A stretch of DNA of 64,000 nucleotides from Streptomyces flavofungini (GTDB lineage: Bacteria > Actinomycetota > Actinomycetes > Streptomycetales > Streptomycetaceae): positions 186,001-250,000 of the forward strand of contig NZ_BMVR01000004.1 in NCBI RefSeq assembly GCF_014650815.1, in the 5' to 3' direction. The notes beneath the pieces were generated by a model. That model had not been told where the DNA came from, did no database searches, and was given only the letters and a program-made list of their open reading frames with translations. Shown here piece after piece: positions 53,273-61,955 of the stretch (within the stretch, counting starts at the first letter, position 1; every line of letters starts with the position of its first letter). The translations under genes and the position numbers were made by a program.

Positions 53273-54409
53273 TCAGTCCTGGGGGCTCGCGTGGGGGTCG
53301 GCTCCCGGGGGCGGGTCGGTGGCCGTGGGGGCTGTGGGGGCCGCCGGGGCCGCGGAGACTGTGGGGGCCGCCGGGACCACCGGTGCCGCCGGGGCCGGGA
53401 CGGGCAGGGCGCCGGACCCGGCCGCCGCCTCGCGGGCCACCCACCCCCGTTCGTACGCGTGCCAGCCGAGCTGCAGCCGGGTCGTCACGCCGGTCAGCTC
53501 CATCAGCCGCTTGACCCGGCGCTGCACGGTCCGCAGGCCCAGGTCGAGCTGTTTGGCGACGCTGGCGTCGGTCATCCCGGCGAGCAGCAGCGAGAGCACC
53601 TCCAGGTCCGTGCCGTCCGGGCCGTCGGCGCCCGCCTCGCGCACGGCGTCGCCCTCGCCGAGGCGCAGCGGCAGCGCCGTCCGCCACACCGCCTCGAAGA
53701 GGCCCGTCAGGGACTCCAGGAGACCGCTCGCGTGCACCACGAGCGCGGCGGGTTCCGCCGTCCGCGACGTCAGCGGCACCATCGCGAGGGTGCCGTCGGC
53801 GACGACCAGCTTCGTCGGTACGCGGTCGGCGACCCGGATGCGCTCGTCGCGCCGCATCGCCGCCGCGACCTCCATCAGCCCGGTGGGCGCGGCCAGTACC
53901 TCGCGCTCGATGACCACGCGGTAGCGCACGCCCCGGTTGGCGGCCTGCTCCTCGGCGTCGTTCTCCACGCCGGTGACCGCGACGGGCCTGCCGGTCACCA
54001 GCGCGCACACCTCGTGGCTGGCGCCGAGCTGCAACTGCAGGAAACGCTGGGAGACGGCGGCCGCCCCGGTCACCACCTCGACCAGGTCGTGGACGGTCGG
54101 CTCGGCGGCGCGCGCCCGGTACTCCTCGGCAAGCAGCGTCGCCGCCAGCTCGGCCTTCTCCAACTCGTGCCGGTGCTGGGTGAGCAGGGCGCCGAGGGCC
54201 ACGCCGGGCGGCGCCGCCACCCAGCGGCCCGCCCGGCCCGAGGCCTGCGCGGCCAGGCCGTGCCGCTCCAGGCGGCGCAGCGCGCGCTCGGTCTCCGGCT
54301 CGCCCAGCGTGAGCCGGCGCGCCAGGTCGGGCACGTCGGCGGCGCCCACCGACACCAGCGCGCGGTACGCCGCCTCGTGCGTCTCGTCCAGACCTATCGC
54401 AGCCAGCAT
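53273..54409 (-). CDS. TrmB-like/LuxR-type helix-turn-helix regulator
   Basis: 378 residues from ATG 54409. The N-terminal winged helix is TrmB-like (ETHEAAYRALVSVGAADVPDLARRLTLGEPETERALRRLERHGLAAQ); a sensor part follows (about 100-250) with YRVVIEREVLAAP and ADRVPTKLVVADGTLAMVPL; the LuxR-type helix-turn-helix is LEVLSLLLAGMTDASVAKQLDLGLRTVQRRVKRLMELTGV (about 285-325). The C-terminal 45 residues are Ala/Pro-rich and probably disordered. Actinobacteria carry many of these orphan regulators; some control secreted enzymes and development, but the target here is unknown. Confidence 0.87.
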   Translation of the reverse strand: MLAAIGLDETHEAAYRALVSVGAADVPDLARRLTLGEPETERALRRLERHGLAAQASGRAGRWVAAPPGVALGALLTQHRHELEKAELAATLLAEEYRARAAEPTVHDLVEVVTGAAAVSQRFLQLQLGASHEVCALVTGRPVAVTGVENDAEEQAANRGVRYRVVIEREVLAAPTGLMEVAAAMRRDERIRVADRVPTKLVVADGTLAMVPLTSRTAEPAALVVHASGLLESLTGLFEAVWRTALPLRLGEGDAVREAGADGPDGTDLEVLSLLLAGMTDASVAKQLDLGLRTVQRRVKRLMELTGVTTRLQLGWHAYERGWVAREAAAGSGALPVPAPAAPVVPAAPTVSAAPAAPTAPTATDPPPGADPHASPQD

Positions 54410-54685
54410 GCGGCGACGTCCCTCCCCGATGCGTTCCGGGCAGGCGGGGCCTCCCGATCGTCCTGGCGCGTTCCGCCCGCCGTGGCGGAAAGCAGCCACG
54501 GCGTAAACCCGCCGCGAACATCATCCCCGCTGCACCCGGCGGTCTGCCAAGGTGTCCCCCTGCGCCGGGCGGTCCTCCCGTGGGGGGTGGGGCCGCCCGG
54601 CGCTTCGCGCGCCACTCCGGCCCACCCCGGCCGGAATTTCGGCATGCACCGTTTTCGTACGCCCTGTGCGGTGGACAATAGGGGC

Positions 54686-56965
54686 ATGAGCCAGCAGGGG
54701 GAGAGGCACACCGGTCCCGGGGCCCGTTCCGGCCAGGAGGACGACTGGTGGGGCCAGTTGTACGACGACTCGAAGGACGACACCGGCCCGGCCACGGCAC
54801 CCGACACCCTGGACGACCGTTTCGCCTCGGCCTCCGACACGGTGGCCTGCGCGGCCGGCGGGGACGAGGGGGAGACGGCCGGGGCGGCCGGGGGCGGTCC
54901 GCCGGGGGCGGGTGCGCCTGACGCCGGGCGTGAGGTGTGCGCGGCCGGGGACCCCCGGTCCGGGAGCGTGCCGGGCCAACGGGACGGCGCTCAGGGGCGG
55001 CCCGCCACGGCCCCGGACCACCCCGGCCCCACCCAGGGGCAGCCCGACCCCGCGCCGGACCAGCCCGACCCCGCTCAGGGGCAGGCCCCCGCCCCGGACC
55101 AACGCCAAGCCCTCCCGGACTGGTTGACCACATCGGCCCCTCGGCCACCCCAACGCCCCACCCCCGAACCCCCACGGCCACCGGCCCCCGAGCCTCCACG
55201 GCCACCGGCCGCCGAGCCTCCACGGCCACCGGCCCCCGAGCCTCCTCGACGCCCGGCCGCCACGCCCCCGGCCCGTCCGGCCGGGGCACCACCCGAGCCT
55301 CCCGCCGCCGCTCCACCGGCGACCGCTCCCCCCGAGCCTCCGGCCGCCGCCCCACCTGAACCCGTGCCCCCGGAGCCGCCCCGGCCCCCGCTCGCCGAGC
55401 CGTCACAGCCCCCGGCCGCCACGCACCCCGACCGTCCGGCCGCCGCCCCACCCGAGCGCCCGAGCTCCGAGCTGCCCCAGCGTCCGATCCCCGACTCGGC
55501 ACGCGCCCCGGCCCCCGAGCGAACCCAGCTCCCGGCCCCCGAGCCACCTCCACGTCCGGCCGCCGCACCCCCCGAGCCCCCGGCCGCCGCACCGCCGCGG
55601 CCCCCAGCCACCGGTGCGCCTCGCCCTCCGGCCGCCACGCCCCCGCCGCACACCACCCCCACGTCCCCCGTACCGCCACCGCTCGCCGAGCACCCCGCCC
55701 CCACCGCGACCTCCGGACGTACCGAAGCCGCATCCGCGCGCCCCGAGCCTCCGTCACCCCCCGAGCACCCCGCGCCCGCACCTCCCACCCGCCCCAACCA
55801 CCCTCCCGCCTACCGCGCCCCCGCCCCCTGGGCAGCCACCACCGCCTCCGCCGGACCCGTCACGTTCCCCTCGGGGCGGCAGGCCGAGCCCGCCGGGGCT
55901 TCGACGGCGGCGGGGCGGGCGTCGAGTGAGGGGGGATCGGTGAGCGGGAGCAGTGCGGTCGGAGGGGCGGAGCGGGAGGACGCAGAGGTGCCCCTCGGGG
56001 TGCCCGCGTACGTCGGGGACGGGCCGCCCACCTACGAGGCGGAGCCGACCGGGCTGCCCGTGGCCGATCCGGACGAGTTGCGGGAGCTGGTCGCGGACAC
56101 CGTGCTCGACGGGGCCCGCTACGGCACGAGCACGGTGCGCGCCGCGTCCGTGCGGGGCGACTCGGCCCGGTTCCGGGGCGAGCCTCGCCGCGACGCGCTG
56201 CTCACCGCCCGCTTCGGCACCGGCGAGGACGCCCTCGTCCTGGTCGCCATGGCCACCGGCGCCCGCGCGACCCCGGGCGCGCACCGGGCCGCGGCCGACG
56301 TCTGCGCCTGGATCGGCCGCGCCGTGGGCCGCAGCCACGCCCGCCTCGCCCAGGACATCCGCGCGGCGCGGCGCGGCGACCTCAAGTCGGGCCTGCACCG
56401 TCTCACCGACCGCAGCCTCGGCAAGCTCCGCGCCCGCGCCGCCGAACTCGGTCTGGAGCCGGACGAGTACACGGCGACGCTGCGCTGCCTGCTGCTGCCC
56501 GCCGACCCCGACTGCCGCACCCGCGTGTTCTTCGGCGTCGGCGCGGGCGGCCTGTTCCGGCTGCGCGGCGGCGAATGGCAGGACATAGAGCCCCGCACGG
56601 CGGACGCGACGGGCGAAGCCGTCGTCGGCTTCGGCTCACCGCCGCCCGCCGAGACCCCCGACGGCGACCGGCTCACCATGGACCTGGGGATCACCACACC
56701 CCCGAGCCCGTACGAGCCCGCGCCCGCGCCGCCGCGCGACCCGTTCCGGTTCCGGGCCTCGGTCGCCCGCCCGGGTGACACGCTGCTGCTGTGCAGCGGC
56801 GGCCTCGCCGAGCCGCTGCGCGGCGAACCGGAGCTGGCCCGCCACCTCACCCGCCGATGGGCCGAGGGCGGCCCGCCCGGCCTCGCCGCGTTCCTCGCCG
56901 ACACCCAGGTACGGGTCAAGGGCTACGCCGACGACCGCACCGCTGCCGCCGTTTGGGAGGCGTGA
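54686..56965 (+). CDS. PP2C-like protein with long Pro-rich N-terminus
   Basis: 759 residues. The ATG 54686 is 6 bases after -10 GACAAT (54674-54679), a leaderless layout. Residues 1-140 are low complexity, about 150-380 are a Pro-rich repeat region (EPPRPP, APEPPRPPA, AAPPEPPAAAPP units), and the C-terminal 330 residues form a PP2C-like domain (GTSTVRAASVRGDSARFRGEPRRDALLTARFG, ALVLVAMATGARATPGAHRAA, DTLLLCSGGLAEPL). The Asp residues that bind metal in active PP2C are missing or replaced (SGG where SDG is usual), so this is probably a pseudo-phosphatase or scaffold. No kinase is adjacent. Confidence 0.8.
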   Translation: MSQQGERHTGPGARSGQEDDWWGQLYDDSKDDTGPATAPDTLDDRFASASDTVACAAGGDEGETAGAAGGGPPGAGAPDAGREVCAAGDPRSGSVPGQRDGAQGRPATAPDHPGPTQGQPDPAPDQPDPAQGQAPAPDQRQALPDWLTTSAPRPPQRPTPEPPRPPAPEPPRPPAAEPPRPPAPEPPRRPAATPPARPAGAPPEPPAAAPPATAPPEPPAAAPPEPVPPEPPRPPLAEPSQPPAATHPDRPAAAPPERPSSELPQRPIPDSARAPAPERTQLPAPEPPPRPAAAPPEPPAAAPPRPPATGAPRPPAATPPPHTTPTSPVPPPLAEHPAPTATSGRTEAASARPEPPSPPEHPAPAPPTRPNHPPAYRAPAPWAATTASAGPVTFPSGRQAEPAGASTAAGRASSEGGSVSGSSAVGGAEREDAEVPLGVPAYVGDGPPTYEAEPTGLPVADPDELRELVADTVLDGARYGTSTVRAASVRGDSARFRGEPRRDALLTARFGTGEDALVLVAMATGARATPGAHRAAADVCAWIGRAVGRSHARLAQDIRAARRGDLKSGLHRLTDRSLGKLRARAAELGLEPDEYTATLRCLLLPADPDCRTRVFFGVGAGGLFRLRGGEWQDIEPRTADATGEAVVGFGSPPPAETPDGDRLTMDLGITTPPSPYEPAPAPPRDPFRFRASVARPGDTLLLCSGGLAEPLRGEPELARHLTRRWAEGGPPGLAAFLADTQVRVKGYADDRTAAAVWEA

Positions 56966-57019
56966 GCGGCGCCGCTGTGAATTCATGGACCCAAAGAGAC
57001 CGAAGGGGTGCATGAAGAG

Positions 57020-58762
57020 ATGGCCAAGCAGAACGTCGCCGAGCAGTTCGTAGACATCCTCGTCCGCGCCGGGGTGAAGCGCCTCTACGGAGTCGTCGGC
57101 GACAGCCTCAACCCCGTCGTGGACGCGATCCGCCGCACCAAGGCGATCGACTGGATCCAGGTGCGGCACGAGGAGACCGCCGCGTTCGCGGCCGGCGCGG
57201 AGGCCCAGATCACCGGCTCCCTCGCCGCCTGCGCGGGCTCCTGCGGCCCCGGCAACCTGCACCTCATCAACGGCCTCTACGACGCGCACCGCTCCATGGC
57301 CCCGGTGCTCGCCCTGGCCTCCCACATCCCGTCCTCCGAGATCGGCCTCGGCTACTTCCAGGAGACCCACCCGGACCAGCTGTTCCGCGAGTGCAGTCAC
57401 TACAGCGAACTGATCTCCAGCCCCAAGCAGATGCCGCGCCTGGTCCAGACGGCCATCCAGCACGCCGTCGGCCGCTCCGGCGTCAGCGTTGTGTCGCTGC
57501 CCGGCGACGTCGCCTCCGAGCCCGCCCCGGAGAAGGCCGCCGAGACGGCCCTCGTGACGTCCCGCCCTTCCGTACGCCCCGGCGACACCGAGATCGACAA
57601 GCTCGCCGCGATGATCGACGAGGCCGACAAGGTCACGCTCTTCTGCGGCAGCGGCACGGCGGGCGCGCACGCCGAGGTGATGGCGTTCGCCGAGAAGATC
57701 AAGTCGCCGGTGGGGCACGCTCTGCGCGGCAAGGAGTGGATCCAGTACGACAACCCGTACGACGTCGGCATGAGCGGACTGCTCGGCTACGGCGCCGCGT
57801 ACGAGGCCACCCACGAGTGCGACCTCCTCATCCTCCTCGGCACCGACTTCCCCTACAACGCCTTCCTGCCCGACGACGTCAAGATCGCCCAGGTCGATGT
57901 GCGGCCCGAGAACCTGGGCCGCCGTTCCAAGCTGGACCTCGCCGTGTGGGGCGACGTCCGTGAGACGCTGCGCTGCCTCACCCCGCGCGTCTCGCCGAAG
58001 TCGAACCGGCGGTTCCTCGACAAGATGCTGAAGAAGCACGCGGACGCGCTCGAAGGCGTCATCAAGGCGTACACCCGCAAGGTCGACAAACACGTCCCGA
58101 TCCATCCCGAGTACGTCGCCTCCGTCCTCGACGACCTCGCCGCCGACGACGCCGTCTTCACCGTCGACACCGGCATGTGCAACGTCTGGGCGGCCCGCTA
58201 TCTCTCCCCCAACGGCAAGCGGCGCATCATCGGCTCCTTCAGCCACGGCTCCATGGCCAATGCGTTGCCGCAGGCCATCGGGGCCCAGTTCATCGACCGT
58301 AAGCGGCAGGTCGTGTCGATGTCCGGGGACGGCGGCTTCTCCATGCTGATGGGTGATTTCCTCACTCTCGTCCAGTACGACCTGCCGGTGAAGGTCGTGC
58401 TCTTCAACAACTCGTCCCTGGGGATGGTGGAGTTGGAGATGCTGGTCGCGGGGTTGCCGTCGTACGGGACGACCAACCACAACCCGGACTTCGCCGCGGT
58501 CGCCCGCGCGTGCGGGGCCTATGGGGTGCGGGTGGAGAAGCCGAAGCAGCTCGCGGGCGCGTTGAAGGACGCCTTCTCCCACAAGGGGCCGGCCCTCGTC
58601 GACATCGTGACCGACCCCAACGCGCTGTCCATCCCGCCGAAGATCAGCTCGGAGATGGTGACCGGGTTCGCGCTCTCCGCCAGCAAGATCGTCCTCGACG
58701 GCGGGGTGGGACGGATGGTGCAGATGGCCCGCTCCAACTTGCGCAACGTGCCGCGGCTTTGA
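57020..58762 (+). CDS. poxB: Pyruvate dehydrogenase/oxidase, thiamine diphosphate-dependent
   Basis: 580 residues from ATG 57020, which gives the family-typical MAKQNVAEQFVDILVRAGVK. ThDP enzyme with PYR domain (RHEETAAFAAGAEAQITG, Glu for cofactor activation; CAGSCGPGNLHLINGLYDAHRS), central FAD-binding domain, and PP domain with GDGGFSMLMGDFLTLVQYDLPVKVVLFNNSS (GDG...NN ThDP motif). PoxB converts pyruvate to acetate and CO2 with electron transfer to quinone at the membrane. The C-terminal ending LRNVPRL lacks the long lipid-binding tail in its clearest form. Its 3' end borders an accessory island. Confidence 0.92.
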   Translation: MAKQNVAEQFVDILVRAGVKRLYGVVGDSLNPVVDAIRRTKAIDWIQVRHEETAAFAAGAEAQITGSLAACAGSCGPGNLHLINGLYDAHRSMAPVLALASHIPSSEIGLGYFQETHPDQLFRECSHYSELISSPKQMPRLVQTAIQHAVGRSGVSVVSLPGDVASEPAPEKAAETALVTSRPSVRPGDTEIDKLAAMIDEADKVTLFCGSGTAGAHAEVMAFAEKIKSPVGHALRGKEWIQYDNPYDVGMSGLLGYGAAYEATHECDLLILLGTDFPYNAFLPDDVKIAQVDVRPENLGRRSKLDLAVWGDVRETLRCLTPRVSPKSNRRFLDKMLKKHADALEGVIKAYTRKVDKHVPIHPEYVASVLDDLAADDAVFTVDTGMCNVWAARYLSPNGKRRIIGSFSHGSMANALPQAIGAQFIDRKRQVVSMSGDGGFSMLMGDFLTLVQYDLPVKVVLFNNSSLGMVELEMLVAGLPSYGTTNHNPDFAAVARACGAYGVRVEKPKQLAGALKDAFSHKGPALVDIVTDPNALSIPPKISSEMVTGFALSASKIVLDGGVGRMVQMARSNLRNVPRL

Positions 58763-58767
58763 CCCGC

Positions 58768-59556
58768 GTGGATGACCCGCAGCCCGAGACAGACGCCACC
58801 ACGGCGGAGTCCGAGGAGCACCAGCACGAGAAGGGGCGGCAGAAGTCCAAGAGCGCTCAGGCAGCCTGGCAGCGCCACGCAGACGCTCTTGACGCAAGGC
58901 TGGCCGAGCTGGAGTCCCGCGAGAAGCGCGAGCCGCGCCGTGACGTGGTCCCCACGGGCCGCACGTACGCCGATGACTGGCACCAGGGAGGCACAGCAGC
59001 CCGCCGCGCCAGGCTCATTGACGCTGGGGCACGGCTCATGGTCAAGCCGGGCGGCAAGGGCGGATGGCGTCGGCTCGACCTGCGCCGCGTGGACTTCACC
59101 GTCACCGGGGAACTGGACCCCGCCATTGCCGAACTTGCGACGGTCGCGGCAGACGCGGAAGCCGAAGCGCGCAACCGCCCGGACCGGTCCTCGCCGGCTC
59201 GGGCATCCCATGCCCACCTGACCCAATCGGTAGCGGTGCGCGGTACCGGCCCCGCGAACGGACATCGGCCGCCTCGCCGTTCACGCGTTAGACGCCGAGC
59301 GAAGCGGCACGACGCAGCGGCGAGGCTCCGCCGACGGATACAGGAACGCGGTCACGCCTGGTGCGACTGGTGCTTGGGCGACTTCACCGCGGATGCGGTG
59401 GACGTGGACCTTGTGCGGCCCCTCGCGATGGGCGGGACGGACACGGGCGGCAACGGAGTTCGGGGATCGAGTTGCACCGTTCTGGCGACTGTACGGAAGT
59501 CATGGGGTGGGCACGCGGGAATGAGAACGGTGCTCAATTTGGCGATTTCCTGCTAG
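58768..59556 (+). pseudogene. Remnant fusing a serine-recombinase-like C-terminus to a decayed HNH nuclease
   Basis: An open frame of 262 codons from GTG 58768. Residues about 20-135 look like the C-terminal end of a large serine recombinase (coiled-coil LDARLAELESREKREPRRD, then DDWHQGGTAARRARLIDAGARLMVKPGGKGGWRRLDLRRVDFTVTGELDP). Residues about 190-240 look like an HNH nuclease (GHAWCDWCLGDFTADAVDVDLVRPLAMGGTDTGGN), but the central His of the DH pair is Leu and after GGN the frame departs from the usual second Cys pair. It lacks a catalytic recombinase domain. Probably fragments of an old integrated element joined by decay; both family calls are by eye. Confidence 0.5.
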
Positions 59557-60286
59557 GTGCAGTCACAGGAAGGCCGTCAATGCTCTCAAATCCGGGCCCC
59601 TTCATTTCCTTAATTGACCCTACGAAGTTCGTGTTCCCGGAATCGCAATCAAGGAGCACGAGCCACTTCACTCTATGGCGACCTTCGAGTTTTGGCTCAT
59701 CGTATCTATAGCAGTTTAGCTTGATTACCCTAGATTCATCGCTCTTGCGTACTCGAATCGTGGCCGGAGAAATCTCGAAGCTGTGCGTTTTGTGGCTGCT
59801 ATTGCTCACAGTGAACCTGGCGATGGCAGAGCCGTCCTCGTACCCGTACCGCACATCGGAGATAAAGAGTCCAGACTTCTTCGCTTGCTCGGCGTAGTAG
59901 TTCGGGTTCTCCTTCTGCTTGCGTGCAGCCTCTTCCAGGCGGTCCGTCGACGTATTATTCACCATGAGGACGATGAACACTATAATGCTGGCGATGAAGT
60001 ACAGGGAAGCCATGGGCACCACAACGCCAACCCCATTAAGCCTTGCCCGCAGCCGAACCCTCTCCGCCCGCTGCGATGCATCGAGCCCACTTCGAGCCTC
60101 TAACCTGTCAAGCGCCGTTAGGCGCCCTTGGGACTCCGAAGTTATCGCCGCCGCCCCAAGAATCGCAAAGAAGCTCCACACGATTGACACGCCCCACCAT
60201 ACGGTCCAGCCAATGTCGGAGCTGGTCCATCCTTCAGCGAGGACTGTACGACTTGATAGATCAATTACCAGCTGAGAGCGTGTCAT
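59534..60286 (-). CDS. Low-GC orphan membrane protein (2 TM plus C-terminal domain)
   Basis: 250 residues. TM segments at about 27-50 and 88-112, then a Lys/Asn-rich domain (NPNYYAEQAKKSGLFISDVRYGYEDGSAIARFTVSNSSHKTHSFEIS), ending PSRKSPN. Codon use is clearly less GC-biased than all neighbours, so it was probably acquired with the surrounding island. The domain after the TM pair could be extracytoplasmic. No family recognised. The start ATG 60286 has only a weak site; the 5' end overlaps the transposase-remnant frame by 26 bp. Confidence 0.65.
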   Translation of the reverse strand: MTRSQLVIDLSSRTVLAEGWTSSDIGWTVWWGVSIVWSFFAILGAAAITSESQGRLTALDRLEARSGLDASQRAERVRLRARLNGVGVVVPMASLYFIASIIVFIVLMVNNTSTDRLEEAARKQKENPNYYAEQAKKSGLFISDVRYGYEDGSAIARFTVSNSSHKTHSFEISPATIRVRKSDESRVIKLNCYRYDEPKLEGRHRVKWLVLLDCDSGNTNFVGSIKEMKGPGFESIDGLPVTAPSRKSPN

Positions 60287-60989
60287 GCCTCTGATGGTGC
60301 TCGCGTAACCAAGCGCGCGCTAGTGCCTTAGGGTCTGTCAATCTTTGATGCTTGTTCGAATTTGCGGGGTACGTGTTTCTTACCGTGGCGCATGAGGCAC
60401 GCATGTGTTCACGTCGCCGTCCGCCGCAATAGGGCAGCCGTTCTAGGCGGCTCGGTGGCGCCTTTTGATGGTGCCTGCGAATGTCAGTCGGAAGCCCCAA
60501 CTTGGTCAGCCTCACCCCGTCACGAGGTTCCCCCTGCCCCATAAGCCCCGTACCCCCTGCACGATCCCCGGGTGCCCCGAGGTAGACGGCGACTTGGGAG
60601 TGCTCGATCCGGCCGGCAGTACCGGTGTATTGGCGCTGGACGCCGACCGTGCCAGTGCCCTTCTTCACATCGCCGGTCTCGTCGACGACCAGCACCGCCC
60701 GGTCGTCGTGCAGGTGCTCCACCACGTAGCCGCACACGTCGTCGCGGACCTGATCGGCATCCCACTTGGCCCTGCCCAACAAGTCCTGCATGCCGTCCGG
60801 AGTGGTCTCGCCGGCCCACTCGGCGATGGTCCAGCAGTTCTTGCGCGGCAGATCGGCCCATAGACCGAGCGCCAACCGCGCCGCCCTGCACCGGGGTTCG
60901 ACCCGGGCGAAGCGCCCCGCGATCCGGCCCATCAGGCCCTCGAACGCGTCCCGCCAACGGGTGGGTTCTATGCTGTGACCTGGGGCCAC
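60261..60989 (-). mobile_element. Truncated transposase (IS701-like) joined to unrelated sequence
   Basis: GTG 60989 opens a frame whose first 137 residues (down to about 60578) match the N-terminal part of IS701-type DDE transposases: FARVEPRCRAARLALGLWADLPRKNCWTIAEWAGE, then the first catalytic Asp in VLVVDETGDVKKGTGTVGVQRQYTGTAGRIE. After SQVAVYL the sequence no longer resembles a transposase; the frame continues to 60261 as a chimera with a Lys/Asn-containing tail (RLTDPKALARAWLREHHQRHD). The rest of the transposase, including two catalytic acids, is missing, so the element is dead. No terminal repeats found. Confidence 0.75.
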
Positions 60990-61099
60990 CGTCTCTTCGT
61001 CAGTCCATACAACTCACGATGATCAACGGTGGCCGCACCCGTCTCCACAACGCGTCAGGGTCGCGCAGTTCCGCCTGCCGTCCTGAGTCAGGAGGACAT

Positions 61100-61504
61100 G
61101 TGCAACGTGGCGAAGTCTGGTGGGTGGAGTTCGACGAGCGGCGGCTGGTCGTACTGCTGGCGGCAGACGACGCGTCCAGGATCCGGGCGATGCAGGTCGT
61201 CACTCCTGCGGGCGTCGACATCAGCGGTCTGGGCGTCGAAGTGCAAGTAGGTGCCGTGGAAGGCCTGCCCTTCGAAGGCGTGCTGCGGTTCGCGTTCCCG
61301 CGCCCGGGCTTTACCCCCTGCACGTGGCTGACCACCGTGTCCCAGGACGACCTGATCGAGCGGGCGGGCGTCCTGTCCTCCGCGAAGCTCAGCGAGATTG
61401 AGGACGCCCTCCGTCTCGGCGAACAGGCGAAGGAACGGACCCCGGCGACAACCGCGAAGCTCAGCGAGATAAGGGACGCCCTCCGTCTCGGTGAACTCGG
61501 GTAG
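61100..61504 (+). CDS. Orphan PemK/MazF-type toxin-like protein
   Basis: 134 residues from GTG 61100 (AGGAGG 4 bases upstream). The MazF fold is seen in VQRGEVWWVEFDERRLVVLLAADD (residues 1-24) and FRAVQVVTP-like MQVVTPAGVDISGLG, GVLRFAFPRPGFTPCTWLTTVSQDDLIERAGVLSSAKLSEIEDALRLGE. These are ribonucleases that cut mRNA at short sites. Here no antitoxin ORF is present in the 110 bp upstream, where a truncated transposase ends. The C-terminus carries a second copy of the last helix (AKLSEIEDALRLGE, then AKLSEIRDALRLGE), which is unusual. The gene 61505-61755 gap shows nothing else. Confidence 0.75.
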   Translation: MQRGEVWWVEFDERRLVVLLAADDASRIRAMQVVTPAGVDISGLGVEVQVGAVEGLPFEGVLRFAFPRPGFTPCTWLTTVSQDDLIERAGVLSSAKLSEIEDALRLGEQAKERTPATTAKLSEIRDALRLGELG

Positions 61505-61755
61505 GCGGAGAGGCGCCACCCACCATCGAGATCACGATCTACGGCTGGAGTACTAGCCACTGAGCTCGGGGTTGCTGCACGATCGGGCGACATCTGAAGT
61601 GGCTTGCTCAGCTTCGCGCCTTGGATAGCTCCGAACACATCCAGGCGTGACCGGCACCAACCCTGCCCGCGCGCTACCCGAGAGGCGCGCGAGCAGGGCT
61701 TCTGCATGCTCTGACCAGCCGATACCCTCAGAACTCCTACTAGCGAGCATCAGGG

Positions 61756-61925
61756 CTTCCCGTAACTGGGGCTCCGCCCCAGACCCCGCTCCTCAAACGC
61801 CGGAGGGGCTGGAGACAGCCCGTCGTGGGGGTCCCCCCTGCTCCTTAAGAGCTTGGGGGAGTTTGAGGACGAGGCGCGGAGCGCCGACAGTGGGGGTCTG
61901 GGGGCGGCAGCCCCCGGTTTCGGGA
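61756..61925. repeat. Large imperfect inverted repeat with dispersed-element core
   Basis: CTTCCCGTAACTGGGGCTCC (61756-61775) and the following CGCCCCAGACCCC pair imperfectly with GGGGGTCTGGGGGCGGCAGC and CCCCGGTTTCGGGAAG near 61890-61925. Inside lie CAAACGCCGGAGGGGCTGG and GAGTTTGAGGACGAGGCGCG, related to the element at 25401. It lies just downstream of the mannosidase gene and may act as its terminator. Confidence 0.6.
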
Positions 61926-61955
61926 AGGGGCGGGCCTGGGGCGCCCCCGCGAGGG

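Noticed and set aside
52991..54685. Long upstream extension of the PP2C-like frame
   Set aside because: Antisense to DUF456 and the TrmB-like regulator; the true start at 54686 has its own -10.
60572..61099. Upstream extension of the PemK/MazF-type frame
   Set aside because: It is antisense to the transposase remnant; the GTG at 61100 has a strong ribosome site and yields the family N-terminus.
61505..61755. tRNA or small gene in the gap after the toxin-like gene
   Set aside because: No cloverleaf, no plausible start with ribosome site; nothing recognisable seen.
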